Source: Brachynemurus nebulosus
Taxonomy: Eukaryota > Arthropoda > Insecta > Neuroptera > Myrmeleontidae
DNA: 64,000 bases
Direction: 5' to 3'
NCBI GenBank assembly: GCA_035578155.1
Contig: JAPWDM010000008.1
Span: 29,227,280 to 29,291,279, forward strand
Below, piece after piece: positions 25,561-36,555 of this stretch; position 1 is the stretch's first letter; every line of letters begins with the position of its first letter. The notes under the pieces were generated by a model, which worked only from the letters and a program-made list of their open reading frames with translations, was not told where the DNA came from and did no database searches. The position numbers and the translations under genes were made by a program.

Positions 25561-26441
25561 GGTGGACCATTAGTGTGACGTTTTCAAAAAATTGGAAAAT
25601 TTTTTTTTTTTGCATGATTCAATAGTCTATACCTTTAAAAATAACATACTAAAATTTCAAGTGCATATCTCAAATAGTTTTTGAGTTACAGCCATCCGAA
25701 GAGTGGATTCTGATTTTCATTGTTAACTTTGAGGTATTGAGAAATGTATGAAGGTTGATAGTTCGGGAGTTTCTGGACGTGGCTGCCATTCACATGTTGT
25801 GGAGAAGCTAGACCCTGGCACATTTAAACGACTCATCTAGTTTTACTATGACCGTTATAGTGAATACATCGTAAATAATTTTAGTAAAAACTCTCAGTTA
25901 TTAAAACTAAAAGGTAAAATTGCGAAAAATTACATTTTTCAAATTTGCTGCAGTTATAACTCGAAGACAAATCATTCGATCGATTTGATTCTTATTGCAG
26001 CTTCTTTTATATATATTTCTTCGTACCATAAACCTCCAGCTTTCCGATCGAATAAAAAATGTAATTTTCGCAAGCCAAAAACCATCAAATTTTCGCGCAA
26101 AATTTGAAACTTTTTTTTAAAAACTCCGTCATTTTGTTAAATTTCAACTTTTTTTTTCGATTGAGGTTCACAGTACGGCCCATACTTTCTAGTTTAATAG
26201 GCTTTTTGGTTTTTTTGATTTCAGGCACTGTGAAGGTCGCTATCACTGCAGCAGTGGGGGAACTTTTTTTTGGAGCCTTGGGGGATCTCGAATAACTCAC
26301 GGTATTTTCAATTTTTTGATCCAAAAATTTTACTATGAATTTATTATATATCAACGAATATATCCTGAAAATATTAAAACATTCCATATACCTAGTAGTT
26401 TTCTTTCAAGAAATTCCCAAAAATTACACTAGTGGTCCCCC
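25561..26441. mobile_element. piggyBac-like TTAA element, 0.88 kb
   Basis: GGTGGACCATTAGTGTGA at the left and the reverse complement of GGGGGACCACTAGTGTAA at the right are each flanked by TTAA, the piggyBac target site. A minus-strand frame at 26387-26085 within it is lysine-rich and not recognisable as a transposase. From 26446 to 27648 no gene was seen. Confidence 0.7.
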
Positions 26442-27648
26442 TTAAACTGACATTTAAAATTACCGTAATACTCTTAGCATGCTGGTCTGATTCTACCAGC
26501 ACGGGTATCCAGACGATTGCCCGCAGTGGTTACATAACTATAGAGTAATTATATTGCGGTACTTAAGACATAAGAAAAAAACATGACAAATTAACCAAAA
26601 CACATATTTTTAGACACAGCGGTCGAATCGGGCCTTAATGTAAATGGATATTTCCCCAATCCTTTCACAAATAGATTTGAAAGTTTAGATAACTATAGTT
26701 TCAGAGCCAAATCAATCGTCAATCCTAATTTGCAGAAAAATTTCTTCGGAAATCACTTAACACTTTAGTAGGGGCCTCCACATGTGAAATACTTAGGGGC
26801 CACTACATGAGAAGTGCCTGTCCCGGGACTTCCGCAGGGGTAAATCCAGTCCTGACTAGTTTTACAGTAACGGTATAGCAGTTAATATATTAGAAATAAA
26901 TTTTCAATTACTCCAACATTTTTACACTGTTCATCAACAAGTAAATGAAAACAAGAAAACATTTAACACATAACCTCCATTGTGTACATTGAAACTGTTC
27001 ATAAATTTAGAGACAATCGTAAGCAACATGCTACAATTCATGTACCACTAGCTTAGTTAAAATTAATTTTGAAAGTAATTAGAATACCCACACTATTTAC
27101 AATTACCTCATTTTACCCTACACAGCACTTTGGGTATGTATGGGTCCAAAAAATTTGGACACTCAATAAAAATTATTTAGGCTAAGTTATATCGGTAACT
27201 TTTGAAGATATAAGCAACCAAATTTTCGAAAATTAAGTAAAGAAAATGAAATGAGAAATTGGTTTTGGTATTTGAAAACAATCTTTAAAAAATCAAATCT
27301 ACATCATTAAGCGAAATGTTGCAAAATTAATACAATGTTCATTTCTCGCGATCATCACATATAAATGTTCGTTCGCTGCCCCATATTCAACACATTTGCC
27401 CCTTAAAGAAAAATATAGGGAACAAAATTATCAGGTAGCTGACCATCATAGTAGCATTGACAAGACATGTAACTTTGTCGAATATATTTTATCTAATTTT
27501 TTATCCCGAAAGCTGTGAAAAATTTTACCTACTGAGAAACCTTGACTTAATACATGTTGCACACGTATTAGGCTAATTTTTATATAAACTACATAAAAAT
27601 TTTAAACTAAAAATCCCCATCTACATTAAATAGTCAAAAAGATACATA

Positions 27649-27887
27649 CAATGGCTAGTCAAAAGTATTTGGACAGTATTAAAACAAATTTTAATAATTA
27701 AAACCAGATAAACAGCGAAATTAGTAAAAAATTTGACTTATGTTCCACAAACAATAAATTATTTCTACATAAAGTAGAAGTTTTTATTTCTAGTAATTAT
27801 TTATTATTATTTTTTCTGTTCACTTAGTTTTTATTTCTAGTAATTTATTGTAAGAAGAGTTGTCCAAATACTTTTGACTAGCCACTG
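27649..27887. mobile_element. Tc1/mariner-type MITE, 239 bp
   Basis: The termini CAATGGCTAGTCAAAAGTAT and the reverse complement of CAGTGGCTAGTCAAAAGTAT, continuing TTGGACA, are flanked by TA. The end sequence is typical of Tc1-type elements. From 27888 to 28894 no gene was seen. Confidence 0.85.
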
Positions 27888-28894
27888 TATTATTATATCA
27901 CATATATTCTAACACTGCACTTCAGAAATTTCTAAAAATCATTAATAATTTCCGTGAAAAAAAAAATACGGAAAAATAAAATTAATATTCGACTACAATA
28001 ACAAATTATATCACCATAACCTTAAATTACACTTATGTCACAATAGAAATTAATCTATCACCAATCATATTTAAAAACTGTATCGTAGCACTATCTTGTA
28101 AACGTAAAAATTTGAAATAATCTGAAAACTGTTCACATTTTGAATTATGACACAATAAATACGTAGGTATTCAGAATATTATACATATAAAGATTGTTAA
28201 TCAATAATAAATAACAAGAATAAAGTAAGTGTATATTTCTCTATGAGAGTTACAAAAACTGAAGAATTAACTAAATCCGCAGCAAAACGGACGATGATTG
28301 CAAAACTCTCACATACCTATAACAATAGAGCAAAACAAAAGTACTTACAAACTATGTAATTGACAAGTTCATATGTTGTAATTTTATTTAGTAAATTTAC
28401 AATCCCGTTAAACGGATCAAAATGAACTTGATGAAGTAAACTAGTAGTGCAAAAAATGCTTATATTTCGTTTTATGTTCAATGAATAATTTGGAAGGCGA
28501 AACTTGCCGATGTAGGTCAATGAATCAAACTTAAAAAATAATTAAATTGAATTGAATAATCGAAATAGAAAATATAAATATGTAAAATGTGCATCTTCAT
28601 CACTATTTCAAACAGTATAATTTTAATTATAAAATTTTCCATATGACAGAAAACTGTAATGACATTTATCAATGTTTATATTACACTTCGAAAAATATGA
28701 AATCATAGACTGAAATTAACCGAACATTAAATTGAAAATACATTTAACATATATAATTTTACAGGTGTTAGAGTTGCACCACATCGAATAAGCATAGCTA
28801 ACAAGAACGCGGAAAGTTGCAAAGAGTGCGACATACTTTTTGAAACAACACAATTATGTTTCATGTAAGGAAGATAAAAGTAAACGAAACTTAC

Positions 28895-28963
28895 CAAGGC
28901 AAAGAAGTTTGTATGACAATCCTCTAAACTTGCACCGTTTGTTTGATGGTTCGGATGCGTCAT
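28895..28963 (-). CDS. Med13: Mediator subunit 13 (Med13/skuld), exon 1
   Basis: The first coding exon encodes MTHPNHQTNGASLEDCHTNF + FAL (23 codons), the conserved start of insect Med13, and ends in phase 0 at a strong donor (GTAAGT, 28889-28894). It joins exon 2 at 4623 to give ...NFFAL-TDLCGIKWRKL. An in-frame ATG eight codons upstream (28987) exists, but the family normally begins at MTH, so 28963 is preferred. The protein acts in the nucleus in the CDK8/cyclin C/Med12 module. The first intron is 24.3 kb and filled with transposon remnants. The gene is head to head with mRpL50. Confidence 0.93.
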
Positions 28964-29237
28964 GGTTGATCCATCATAAATATACACATTTTAAACACAC
29001 AAATTTTTGTAAAAAAAACCCACAATTATTACACCTTTAACGCATACATTGAGAAAGGTTTTCACCTATCAATGGTGAATGCAAAATGGCGGATACAACA
29101 AGCTAGTCAAACCCGAGCGATACTAGAGACTCACTTCGATAGCAAACGACACCAAAACTACAAATTACACCAAGACAAACGTCGTAAATCGTCAACATTT
29201 TCACTTTAATTAAACTTTTATTTATTACAATCAAATC
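28964..29237. promoter_or_regulatory. Divergent Med13 / mRpL50 promoter region
   Basis: Only 274 bp separate the Med13 and mRpL50 start codons, so 5' UTRs and core promoters of both must lie here. An AAAATGGCGG motif at 29083-29092 fits the YY1/Pho consensus (reverse GCCATTTT). A TTCACC-n7-GGTGAA inverted repeat lies just before it at 29061-29079. No TATA box is convincing for either gene. Transcription starts are not visible. Confidence 0.6.
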
Positions 29238-32200
29238 ATGGCTGCTATTTTAAAATTCGGAAAACAGCTATTCACTTCACAATATGTAATTATTACTTTT
29301 TACATCTTAAAACTTTAATACTACAAACTAAACTACCATAGCACTTGCTCTTCACCACTGGTAATTATAATACAAACTAATTTTTAAAATTACTTTTTCA
29401 GATCCAATCTCGAAACGTTACGACGATGAAAAATCGAATAAAAATGAATCGTGATAGAAAAATTGGGCCTACAATTGATTCTTCAGCTGATTCTTTAGCG
29501 GCCAAAGGGTGTGTACAGATACAAAGACGAAATATAACTGACTTACTATGAAAGCAGTGTCATATTTAGTTCTAATTTTTACCGGTGTTGCGTTTCTGTA
29601 CTAGCCAGTGACAGTTACATTACACTAGCGCTAAATTTTGAATACGTATGCATATTTATTTCAGAACTAGGAATGAATTTAATTAACCTTTTTCAATTAC
29701 TTCCGATTAATTCATATAATCGGTTAATTAAAATAATCACATATAAAATATTTAATTAGATAACAAGAATATTTATTTTGATTGTAACTTTAGTATGGTG
29801 GCCACATTACTAGAAAACCTGGAAATGTCAGGGAATTCTAAACTTTTTGGAAAAGTCAGGGAATTTTACCAGAAAACTGGAAGAAAATTAATTTTTGTAA
29901 TTTTGTTTATTTAGGGATAAACTTCAATCAATATTTTTCACTTGTTTTGAGATTAGATTTAAAAATTGGGGCGGATTTCATTTTTTTTTTTGCTCTTCAT
30001 TTACTTTTTTAAGAAAAAGTGTTAAAAAGTTATTAAGAAATTTTTTTTAGCTTTTTGGGATAAAGTAGATGGGACATTTTTCAGAAAATAGTCAGGGAAT
30101 TTTTTAATAAAATTCCTGGAAAACCTGGAAAAGTCAGGAAATTTGATCTTTAAAAATCTGTGGCCACCATGTTTAGTTGTAATTTATATGTACATATAAA
30201 TATGTATTTTATTTGTACATATAATTGTACATATAAATATGTATTTTAAGTCACAATTAAATTCTTAATTATCGGGGATTAATTAAACTAGATCGGCTGG
30301 GAATCTAACCCAGGATCTCTTGGTAACTAGCCAAGTGCCAATTTTAATCTTGCGCTCATTTTTTTCGGGATTTCATTTATATTTGAATAAAGACAAAAAT
30401 TCGTTCAATCCTTTCTGATGTCTGGCAATGAGAGATATCTATAACCTTTAAAATGCTTTAAAATGTAGCCTATAATAGAATCAAGGACGCTCATATAGGG
30501 GGGGGGGCTGGCTGTTAAGGAAATGTTAAAATATACAAGTGTAATGGTAGTCAAGTGTTTTTTCTTCAACGTAGCCTAGTATTTTAGCAACAGTATAAAG
30601 TTTTACAACAGGGTCGAGATTGGAATTTTTTATGGCTACTTACAAATCGCCATTCGTCATTCAGAATATTAAAAATACTCCTTACCCCCATTTCTAGCCC
30701 CCCTACAAATCATCATATGGGCGCCCTTGATTAGAATGTAGGGCATCACTTGCCTACAAGTGAAAAAATTTTGAAATGCATTCGATAATTCTCGAGATGG
30801 TAATTATGCAGAAACATGACTCCATTTATTTTTGGCTGTAAAAGAAAAACTAATAATCCGATTTTAATGATTTTTTTTAAAATGTTCGTCGTTACGGCGG
30901 ATTAGTTTAAAAAAATACTACCAATCGATGTCGATAATGAAAAAGCTGGGAAACTGTTTTAAAATTTGATAAAATTCAATTTTTTCAAATTTTCTTTTGT
31001 CATTTAGTATGTGTGCGTTTATATATGAGTTTGAATGCATAGATCTAGTAAAACTGACCAAAATAATTACTTTTTCAAGAATAAAAAAAATCAATATCTT
31101 GTTACATTTTCGAAATATTGAGCGCGGAAATTAGAAAAATAGACAATTTTGACGACTGTAGTTACCTCAATACCGCGATTTGAGTGCATATTCAGGTAAA
31201 AAAAAATAAGAGTAGATGATATAAATAAAAACTAGTTGAAGTTAGTTAAGGTTAGGTTAGTTTAGTTAGTTTTGACCATGTCCCTGCCACTTGTTTTCAA
31301 GAACGGACCTTTTAATGTCACAGTTCGCTACGTGGCGCTAATGGTATTGGAGCATACTAAATAGAGTTGGGATATGTGAGCATTTTTCATCAAATAGATG
31401 CAGTGTCGCCAACTACACCGTAATTACCTTAAAAACACGGTAATCAGCATAAATCTACTACCTACGGTAAGGTTACAATTACGGTAGCAAAAAACACGGT
31501 AATATTGACGATCTTAATATTATAATATAAAAACTTGTAAATAATTATGATACTATATCTTTATGATTATTTATAATTAACTTTAAATTTCAGGAATTTT
31601 AGTTAGTTTCGTTAGAGTATTTTGGTTTTATTCTAATGACAACACTGTTTTTTTTTTCTTTTGTTTACAGTTTTCAAAATGTTAACTCCGGGAATTCTTC
31701 TAACAATGTACAATGAGTTTGAAGATATTATGCGAACGAATTCGATGGGTAACTACCGTATTTTATTTTAGATGAATACTTATTGTTGGTACGTTTTAGT
31801 TTCGTTTGTTTGTAAAAACGTAATAAGCTCCTAACGAAATTCATCACCAGCAATTTTTCGTCGCAGCAGGGGTTTTACAGCGACACGGTAAAAACTGTCT
31901 GTATTAACTTTAACCGTTTTAATCCCACAAACGTTATGATCCAGAAGCATAATATCGATATGTACAAAAACAATGACTTTGCAATTATACTATCTGATTC
32001 AGATTAATAATAAAAGTTTTTTTCTCAATTTTGACCTTTATTTTCCTACTGAAAAAACAAGGTAATTTTACCGTATTTTAAATATAAATTACAACATAAT
32101 TTCTGAAAATCTACGGTATTTTTTTATAAATTCCACGATCAGCTAGATTTCAAAGTTGGCAACACTGAATAGATGTCAAAATTAATTATTGACATCAAGA

Positions 32201-33897
32201 TTGAGTACAAGAGATTCAGATACAAAAGATTGAGTACAAAAGTATCGTCACTGAGTTATGTGTTAACGAAGAATTAAATTTTTTTAATTTAATTAATCTT
32301 TCCAAGTTGAATTAAAGTATTTTTGTAAATATTTAATTTATTTTCAATTTATTTTAGATGAATCTTTGATGAAAAATAGCGAACTATCAAAACTCATGTC
32401 CCGACTCTATTTATTCAAGACCATCAACACCATCTGGTATATTAGTTTCAGCAGCGTCAGTAAATGGTCCATTTTTTATAATGGACTTTATGGAGAGTGA
32501 CATAAAGTGACCACATTTTCATTGAGACTAAGCGGGACAAATGGGATGAAAGGCACCGTGAAAAATACCGCCCCTACTTTTTGTTTGAAAAGAAGAAAAT
32601 CTTAATTTTTTTTCGAACTTTCTCTTAAAAAATAACTGAAGAGCAAAAAAAAAAATGTCAATTACATTTAAAGTAAGAAATTTTATGAACTTTTTCTTAA
32701 AAAAGAATGACTAATGAGCAAAAAAAAACTTCAATTAAACATTTAAAATAAGAAATACAGACATAAAAGCGGGACATTTTTAAAAATCGGCGGGACGCGG
32801 GAGAGTCTTCCAAAAAGCGGGACTGTCCCGCCAAAATCGGGACGTGTGGTCACCTTAGAGTGGCAGGGACATGGTTTTGACAATAATATATTTCGACTTT
32901 GATATAAAAACTAGGTGGTGGGGTTAGTTAAGGTTAGGTTAGTTTAGTTATTAGTTTTACAGTATAGTTCGACTTTTCGACAATATACTACTTCTTTTAC
33001 AATATACTTCGACTTTGGTATAAAAACTAGGTGGTTAGGTTAGGTTGGTTAGTTTTGACAATATACTTCGACTTTGATATAAAAACTAGGTGGTCAGGTT
33101 AGTTGAGGTTAGGTTAGTTTAGTTAGTTTTGACAATATATTTCGACTTTGAAACACATGCATACAAAATAACAAAAAATCTAAAAAAATTGAATTTTTTT
33201 CAAATTTAACGGCAGTTTCCCAGCATTTGCAATATCGATATCGAATTGTAGTATTTTTTTTTTAACTTATCCGCCATAGCGGCGAACATTTTAAAAAAAA
33301 TCACTGAAATCGGATCATCAGTTTTTCTGTTAGAGCCAAAAATAGGTGGAGCCGTGCTTCTGCATAATTGTACCCTCGAGATTACTCCAAACTAATAAAC
33401 TGACAAAGAGGTATTACTTCTTTATTGTACTAGTATGATTAAGTTTTGTATTTCTTCACAGATTTTTACGAAACCAAAAAGAATACAATCCACCAGATAA
33501 TGTGACAGCAATAATAGATAATATTTTCACAAAAATTTGTGGAAATACTGCATCTCAGAAGCTAGATAACGATACGAAGTATAAATTACTGACTGCATGT
33601 GAATTGGAAATCAACCATTGCGTACCGAATTCACTGTTACACACAATCGAATCACTGGATGATGTAAAAGAATTTTACAGCAAGCCAGTTAATACTACTC
33701 TTCCAATGGATACTATTAGGAAAATGCCTTTACCAAAAAATTTACATATAGAATACGAATATCATCGTTTTGATCCGGCTACTGACACTATGTTTAACGG
33801 TAAAACAGCATTTCCGGAAAGTTCTACTCTAGTAACCGGATTAAAATCAAGAAAGAAATATACCGGACATGTGTATAAAAAGAAATGGCTTCTATAA
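29238..33897 (+). CDS. mRpL50: Mitochondrial ribosomal protein L50 (mL50)
   Basis: Three exons (29238-29285, 29402-29508, 33462-33897) join in frame to 591 nt, 196 aa plus stop. The first ~50 residues are basic and Ser/Thr-rich with almost no acids (MAAILKFGKQLFTSQY...), as expected for a mitochondrial presequence. The body has the mL50 blocks FLRNQKEYNPPDNV, CVPNSLLHTIESLDDVKEFY and ETAFP-type KTAFPESSTLVTGLKSRKKY near the C-terminus. The protein is a structural component of the mitochondrial large ribosomal subunit. Intron 1 is 116 nt with donor GTAATT; exon 2 uses a weaker donor (GG|GTGTGT); intron 2 is 3.95 kb and carries a nested stack of transposons. AATAAA signals follow at 34307 and 34354. 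Confidence 0.92.
30291..30341 (-). repeat. tRNA-derived SINE fragment, minus strand
   Basis: The reverse complement reads CACTTGGCTAGTTACCAAGA, GATCCTGGGTTAGATTCCCA and GCCGATC. It matches the tRNA-like part at 48757-48846 with a slightly mutated Pol III B box (GGTTAGATTCC). It is in mRpL50 intron 2. Confidence 0.65.
31401..32167. mobile_element. hAT-type element, 767 bp, with exact 8-bp target duplication
   Basis: It starts CAGTGTCGCCAACTACACCG and ends GTTGGCAACACTG. AATAGATG is duplicated exactly at 31393-31400 and 32168-32175, and the empty site is visible in copy 2 (AATAGATGTCAAAAT near 46780). 'ACGGTAATT' words recur near both ends. Inside, an acceptor-like TTTACAG followed by ATG at 31680 is not a gene of the region. 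Confidence 0.9.
32503..32857. mobile_element. Short hAT-like element, 355 bp
   Basis: The ends TAAAGTGACCACA and TGTGGTCACCTTA are inverted and flanked by GAGTGACA / GAGTGGCA (8 bp, one mismatch). Copy 2 of the host element shows the uninterrupted site. It is rich in 'GCGGGAC' words. Confidence 0.8.
32874..33150. repeat. Minisatellite with GTTAGGTTAGTTTAGTTAG units
   Basis: About four diverged units of ~60-66 bp alternate 'TTCGACTTTGATATAAAAACTAGG' (partly) with 'GGTTAGGTTAGTTTAGTTAG'. One more unit lies at about 31220-31276, left of the CATGTCCCTG insertion, so the insertion split the array. The TTAGG words are short and not a telomere. Confidence 0.75.
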
Positions 33898-34306
33898 AGA
33901 CATCCATTATTAGAGTTGTATTAGTTGAAACAGTTTTCAGTATTTTTCTACGTTTTACAGATTTCTGTATACTATAAAATAATAATTAACACGTTCACTG
34001 CCACGTGCTGAATGGAAATGGGACGCAACATCAATACCACACTTTAAGTGATACCACAAGTGCTGACAACAAAATGTGTATCCATGTCTTCTACACGGAT
34101 CTGTGTATATGACTCAATTGGTATCACAACGAGTGCGATTAAATACACGGATCCCTGTATAACAACAGGTAACGTGCAAAGGAAAATTACTGTAGGTAAT
34201 TTTTATTAATTATCAAATACAGTTTTTAAAAATTTAAAGAATTCTTAAAACATGTTAATGAACAACTGTTCTAAACTTATTTTTTTGAGAATTTTGAGCA
34301 AAAGAA

Positions 34307-34359
34307 AATAAACATTTTGTTGAACTTGTTAATTGTTATTTGAAATATTCTATAATAAA
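34307..34359 (+). terminator. Poly(A) signals, probably for mRpL50
   Basis: AATAAA occurs at 34307-34312 and 34354-34359, about 410 and 460 nt after the mRpL50 stop. A 3' UTR of that size is plausible. Use of either site is inferred only. Confidence 0.45.
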
Positions 34360-35063
34360 GTTGAAGTCCACTTAATATTGTTTCATTTCGTTATCGCATC
34401 CTTTATTCCTCCTAGTGTATGAATTTCTTTTTTATAAACTGAATTTGACTTAAATATAATTAACGTTTGAAAAACGCTACTAATACCAACAAAACTACAA
34501 TCTGTATTGTTTATAATTATTATTATAAAGGGAACACCTCCACCTCATTTCAACAAAGAGGCATAACGCTTCTTTTGTACAAACAATATAGATCATAGTT
34601 TTATCGATTTGGGTTTTTCAAAATAATAAATAAAAACATTTAGGTTGCTACTTTAGTTTCAGAAATACATGGCACAATCTGGATGTAAACTTTTCATTTT
34701 TGCCATCAAAATGACAAAATTCCTTTTAGAAATATGAACGAATCGATAAAAGTACTATTCTAAATGCTTAATTTGGGTGAAAACAAAAAGAACGATTTTG
34801 AAAATCTATAATTCGCTTTCAGTTTTATCATTTCATCATTTTATTTACGATTTTCAAGTCACTGAAAAATTAGAGTAAACTTGATGACGTCATTAAGTTA
34901 AAAAAATCGTTTTCCTCAAACCAATTCTTACTGAAATAATTTGGATGTAAACTTTCCATTTTTGTTATGAAAGTGACGAAATTCCTTTTAGAAATATGAC
35001 CGATACAACAGAAACTTTTTTTATAGTGATTGTAGAAATATGACCGATTCGACAAAAGTGTTA

Positions 35064-35559
35064 GGCTGGTCGCACATTGGATACGATTTTGTACGTACGT
35101 ATTTATACGACTCTTGTCGTACGAATTGAGCTCGCACACTGGTTACGTATTTGTCCGACACTATCAGTTAATTATTGGCGGTTCTCTGACAACATTCATT
35201 CGACATGAATCTATATCTTTTAGAAAATTGTCTTCTAACACGTAAACTACGCCGTCGTTGTTATCGTAGAGCCGAGTGGGTAAATGAATTATATGCAAAA
35301 AGGGATGAATTTGGTGAATTTCATCATGTAATGACAGATTTGATGTAATTTAATCGTACGTAAACATAAATAAATTCAAACAAAATTGAATTGTGTCGGA
35401 TGTCGTAACTGTACGTATGTATACATACGACTGAATCGTATCATCGTATACAGTGTGCGAGCTCCCATAATACATCATCAGTCAGAAACGATCGTACGTA
35501 CTCGTATGTATACGTACAACTGAATTTCGTACGGAATCGTATCCAGTGTGCGACCGGCC
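35064..35559. mobile_element. PIF/Harbinger deletion derivative, 496 bp
   Basis: The ends GGCTGGTCGCACATTGGATA and the reverse complement of GGCCGGTCGCACACTGGATA are flanked by TTA on both sides (35061-35063, 35560-35562). CGTACG-rich subterminal repeats resemble those of 63038-63869, a related subfamily. It contains the start of a transposase (next entry). Confidence 0.85.
35205..35348 (+). pseudogene. N-terminal fragment of a PIF/Harbinger transposase
   Basis: A 47-codon frame includes RKLRRRCYRRAEWVNELYAK followed by RDEFGEFHHVMTDL. This fits the RRRrrwWV......R...GefhhL...L start of HARBI1-like transposases. It ends at TAA and the catalytic domain has been deleted. It shows that this MITE family came from an autonomous Harbinger element. 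Confidence 0.65.
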
Positions 35560-36555
35560 TTATTCGAATAGTCCTACATACCTAGTTTTGGCAAAAACCA
35601 ACTTATAACTCACAACAGCTTCATTATTCTATTATTATATTTACGGTTTTTAACGCACTGAAAAATTTTAATAAACTGAATAACGTCGTCAAGTTAAAAA
35701 ATTCTTTTTTCTAAAATCAAGTTTTATTGAAGTAATTTTAATTGAAATGATTGGTTGAATTAGGGTAATTTGGGTGTGAACCTTTCATTTTTGTTGACGA
35801 AATTTCTTTTAGAAAAATGACTGATACAACAGAAGTCCCTTTTCTAATGGCCCTGCATATACTTAGCTTTAATAAAAATGAAAAAAAAACCACTTCGAAA
35901 ACCTATAATTCGGCATTGAAAAATTTTAGTACACGTCGATTTGATGTCGTCATCAAATAAACGACGATAAAATTTGAATTTGTCTTCGTTCAGGGACGGA
36001 AGTCGTGACCCCTATGATCAACCCTATATCTCCGTTCGTGAAAAATACAGAAAGAGGAGCGTACATTAGTTATAGCTATGGTTACGATAGAGATGTGCTC
36101 GAAGACCGCTTTTAATTTCGTCCACCAGAGGCGCGTGTGAGAATCTTTGTGTCACCAGTTAGATGTATCAATTATTCGTTCCGTTTTTTACTAATTTTAA
36201 TTTTATTTTTTAATATCTTAAATACAATAATTAATCATCGGAATAATTACCATTAATATGGATGATTGTTCACCATCTAGCGAGTAACTGGCGAACTACA
36301 TCGCGACAGCACCTTGGTGCTTTTGAGGCAATGATGAATTTTCAGATGTCTTCAACTATCGGGAATATGTATCGGATAAGGATTGCTACATGAATCTAAG
36401 AAGGTTGTCATCTAGCTGAAAGGGTTAGACGTGGTAAATACGGAGAACTTTCCAATTCAAGTGTAAAAATAACTTTTTCCAAAATTATATTTTTGAATTC
36501 TCTTAGTTATTAAATTATTATATTATAATTTAGTATTACATTACATTTTTGAATA

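Larger units (their letters stand above)
31277..32873. mobile_element. CATGTCCCTG element, copy 1, with two insertions inside
   Basis: The ends CATGTCCCTGCCAC and GTGGCAGGGACATG are perfect inverted repeats, flanked by identical 8-bp GTTTTGAC (31269-31276, 32874-32881). The second copy at 46648-47077 is uninterrupted, which shows that 31401-32167 and 32503-32857 inserted later. The 8-bp duplication suggests hAT or another 8-bp superfamily. No coding is left. Confidence 0.85.
30788..33383. repeat. Outer inverted-repeat element with arms of about 200 bp
   Basis: Text around CTCGAGATGGTAATTATGCA and CATTTATTTTTGGCTGTAAA on the left is inverted on the right (33178-33383). The arms are diverged by about 15-20%. 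It holds the minisatellite and three later insertions described separately. It sits entirely within mRpL50 intron 2, ending 80 bp before exon 3. Confidence 0.7.
34681..35990. repeat. Three diverged copies of a ~260-bp unit, split by a Harbinger insertion
   Basis: GGATGTAAACTTTTCATTTT starts at 34681, recurs at about 34943, and a diverged form (GGTGTGAACCTTTCATTTTT) is at 35770. Units carry 'AATTCCTTTTAGAAATATGA' and a GATGACGTCATTAAGTT-type block, also seen near 22868. The element at 35064-35559 interrupts the second unit. Confidence 0.7.

Noticed and set aside
26085..26387. Lysine-rich minus-strand frame of 100 codons
   Set aside because: Inside the TTAA-flanked element, with no piggyBac domain or other similarity.
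31670..31760. Acceptor-like TTTACAG followed by ATG and MLTPGILLTMYNEF
   Set aside because: It lies inside a hAT element with exact target duplications and has no partner exon; not part of mRpL50, whose exons join in phase without it.
32930..33060. GGTTAGGTTAGG words as telomere-like (TTAGG)n
   Set aside because: Only two or three consecutive units, part of a 60-bp minisatellite.
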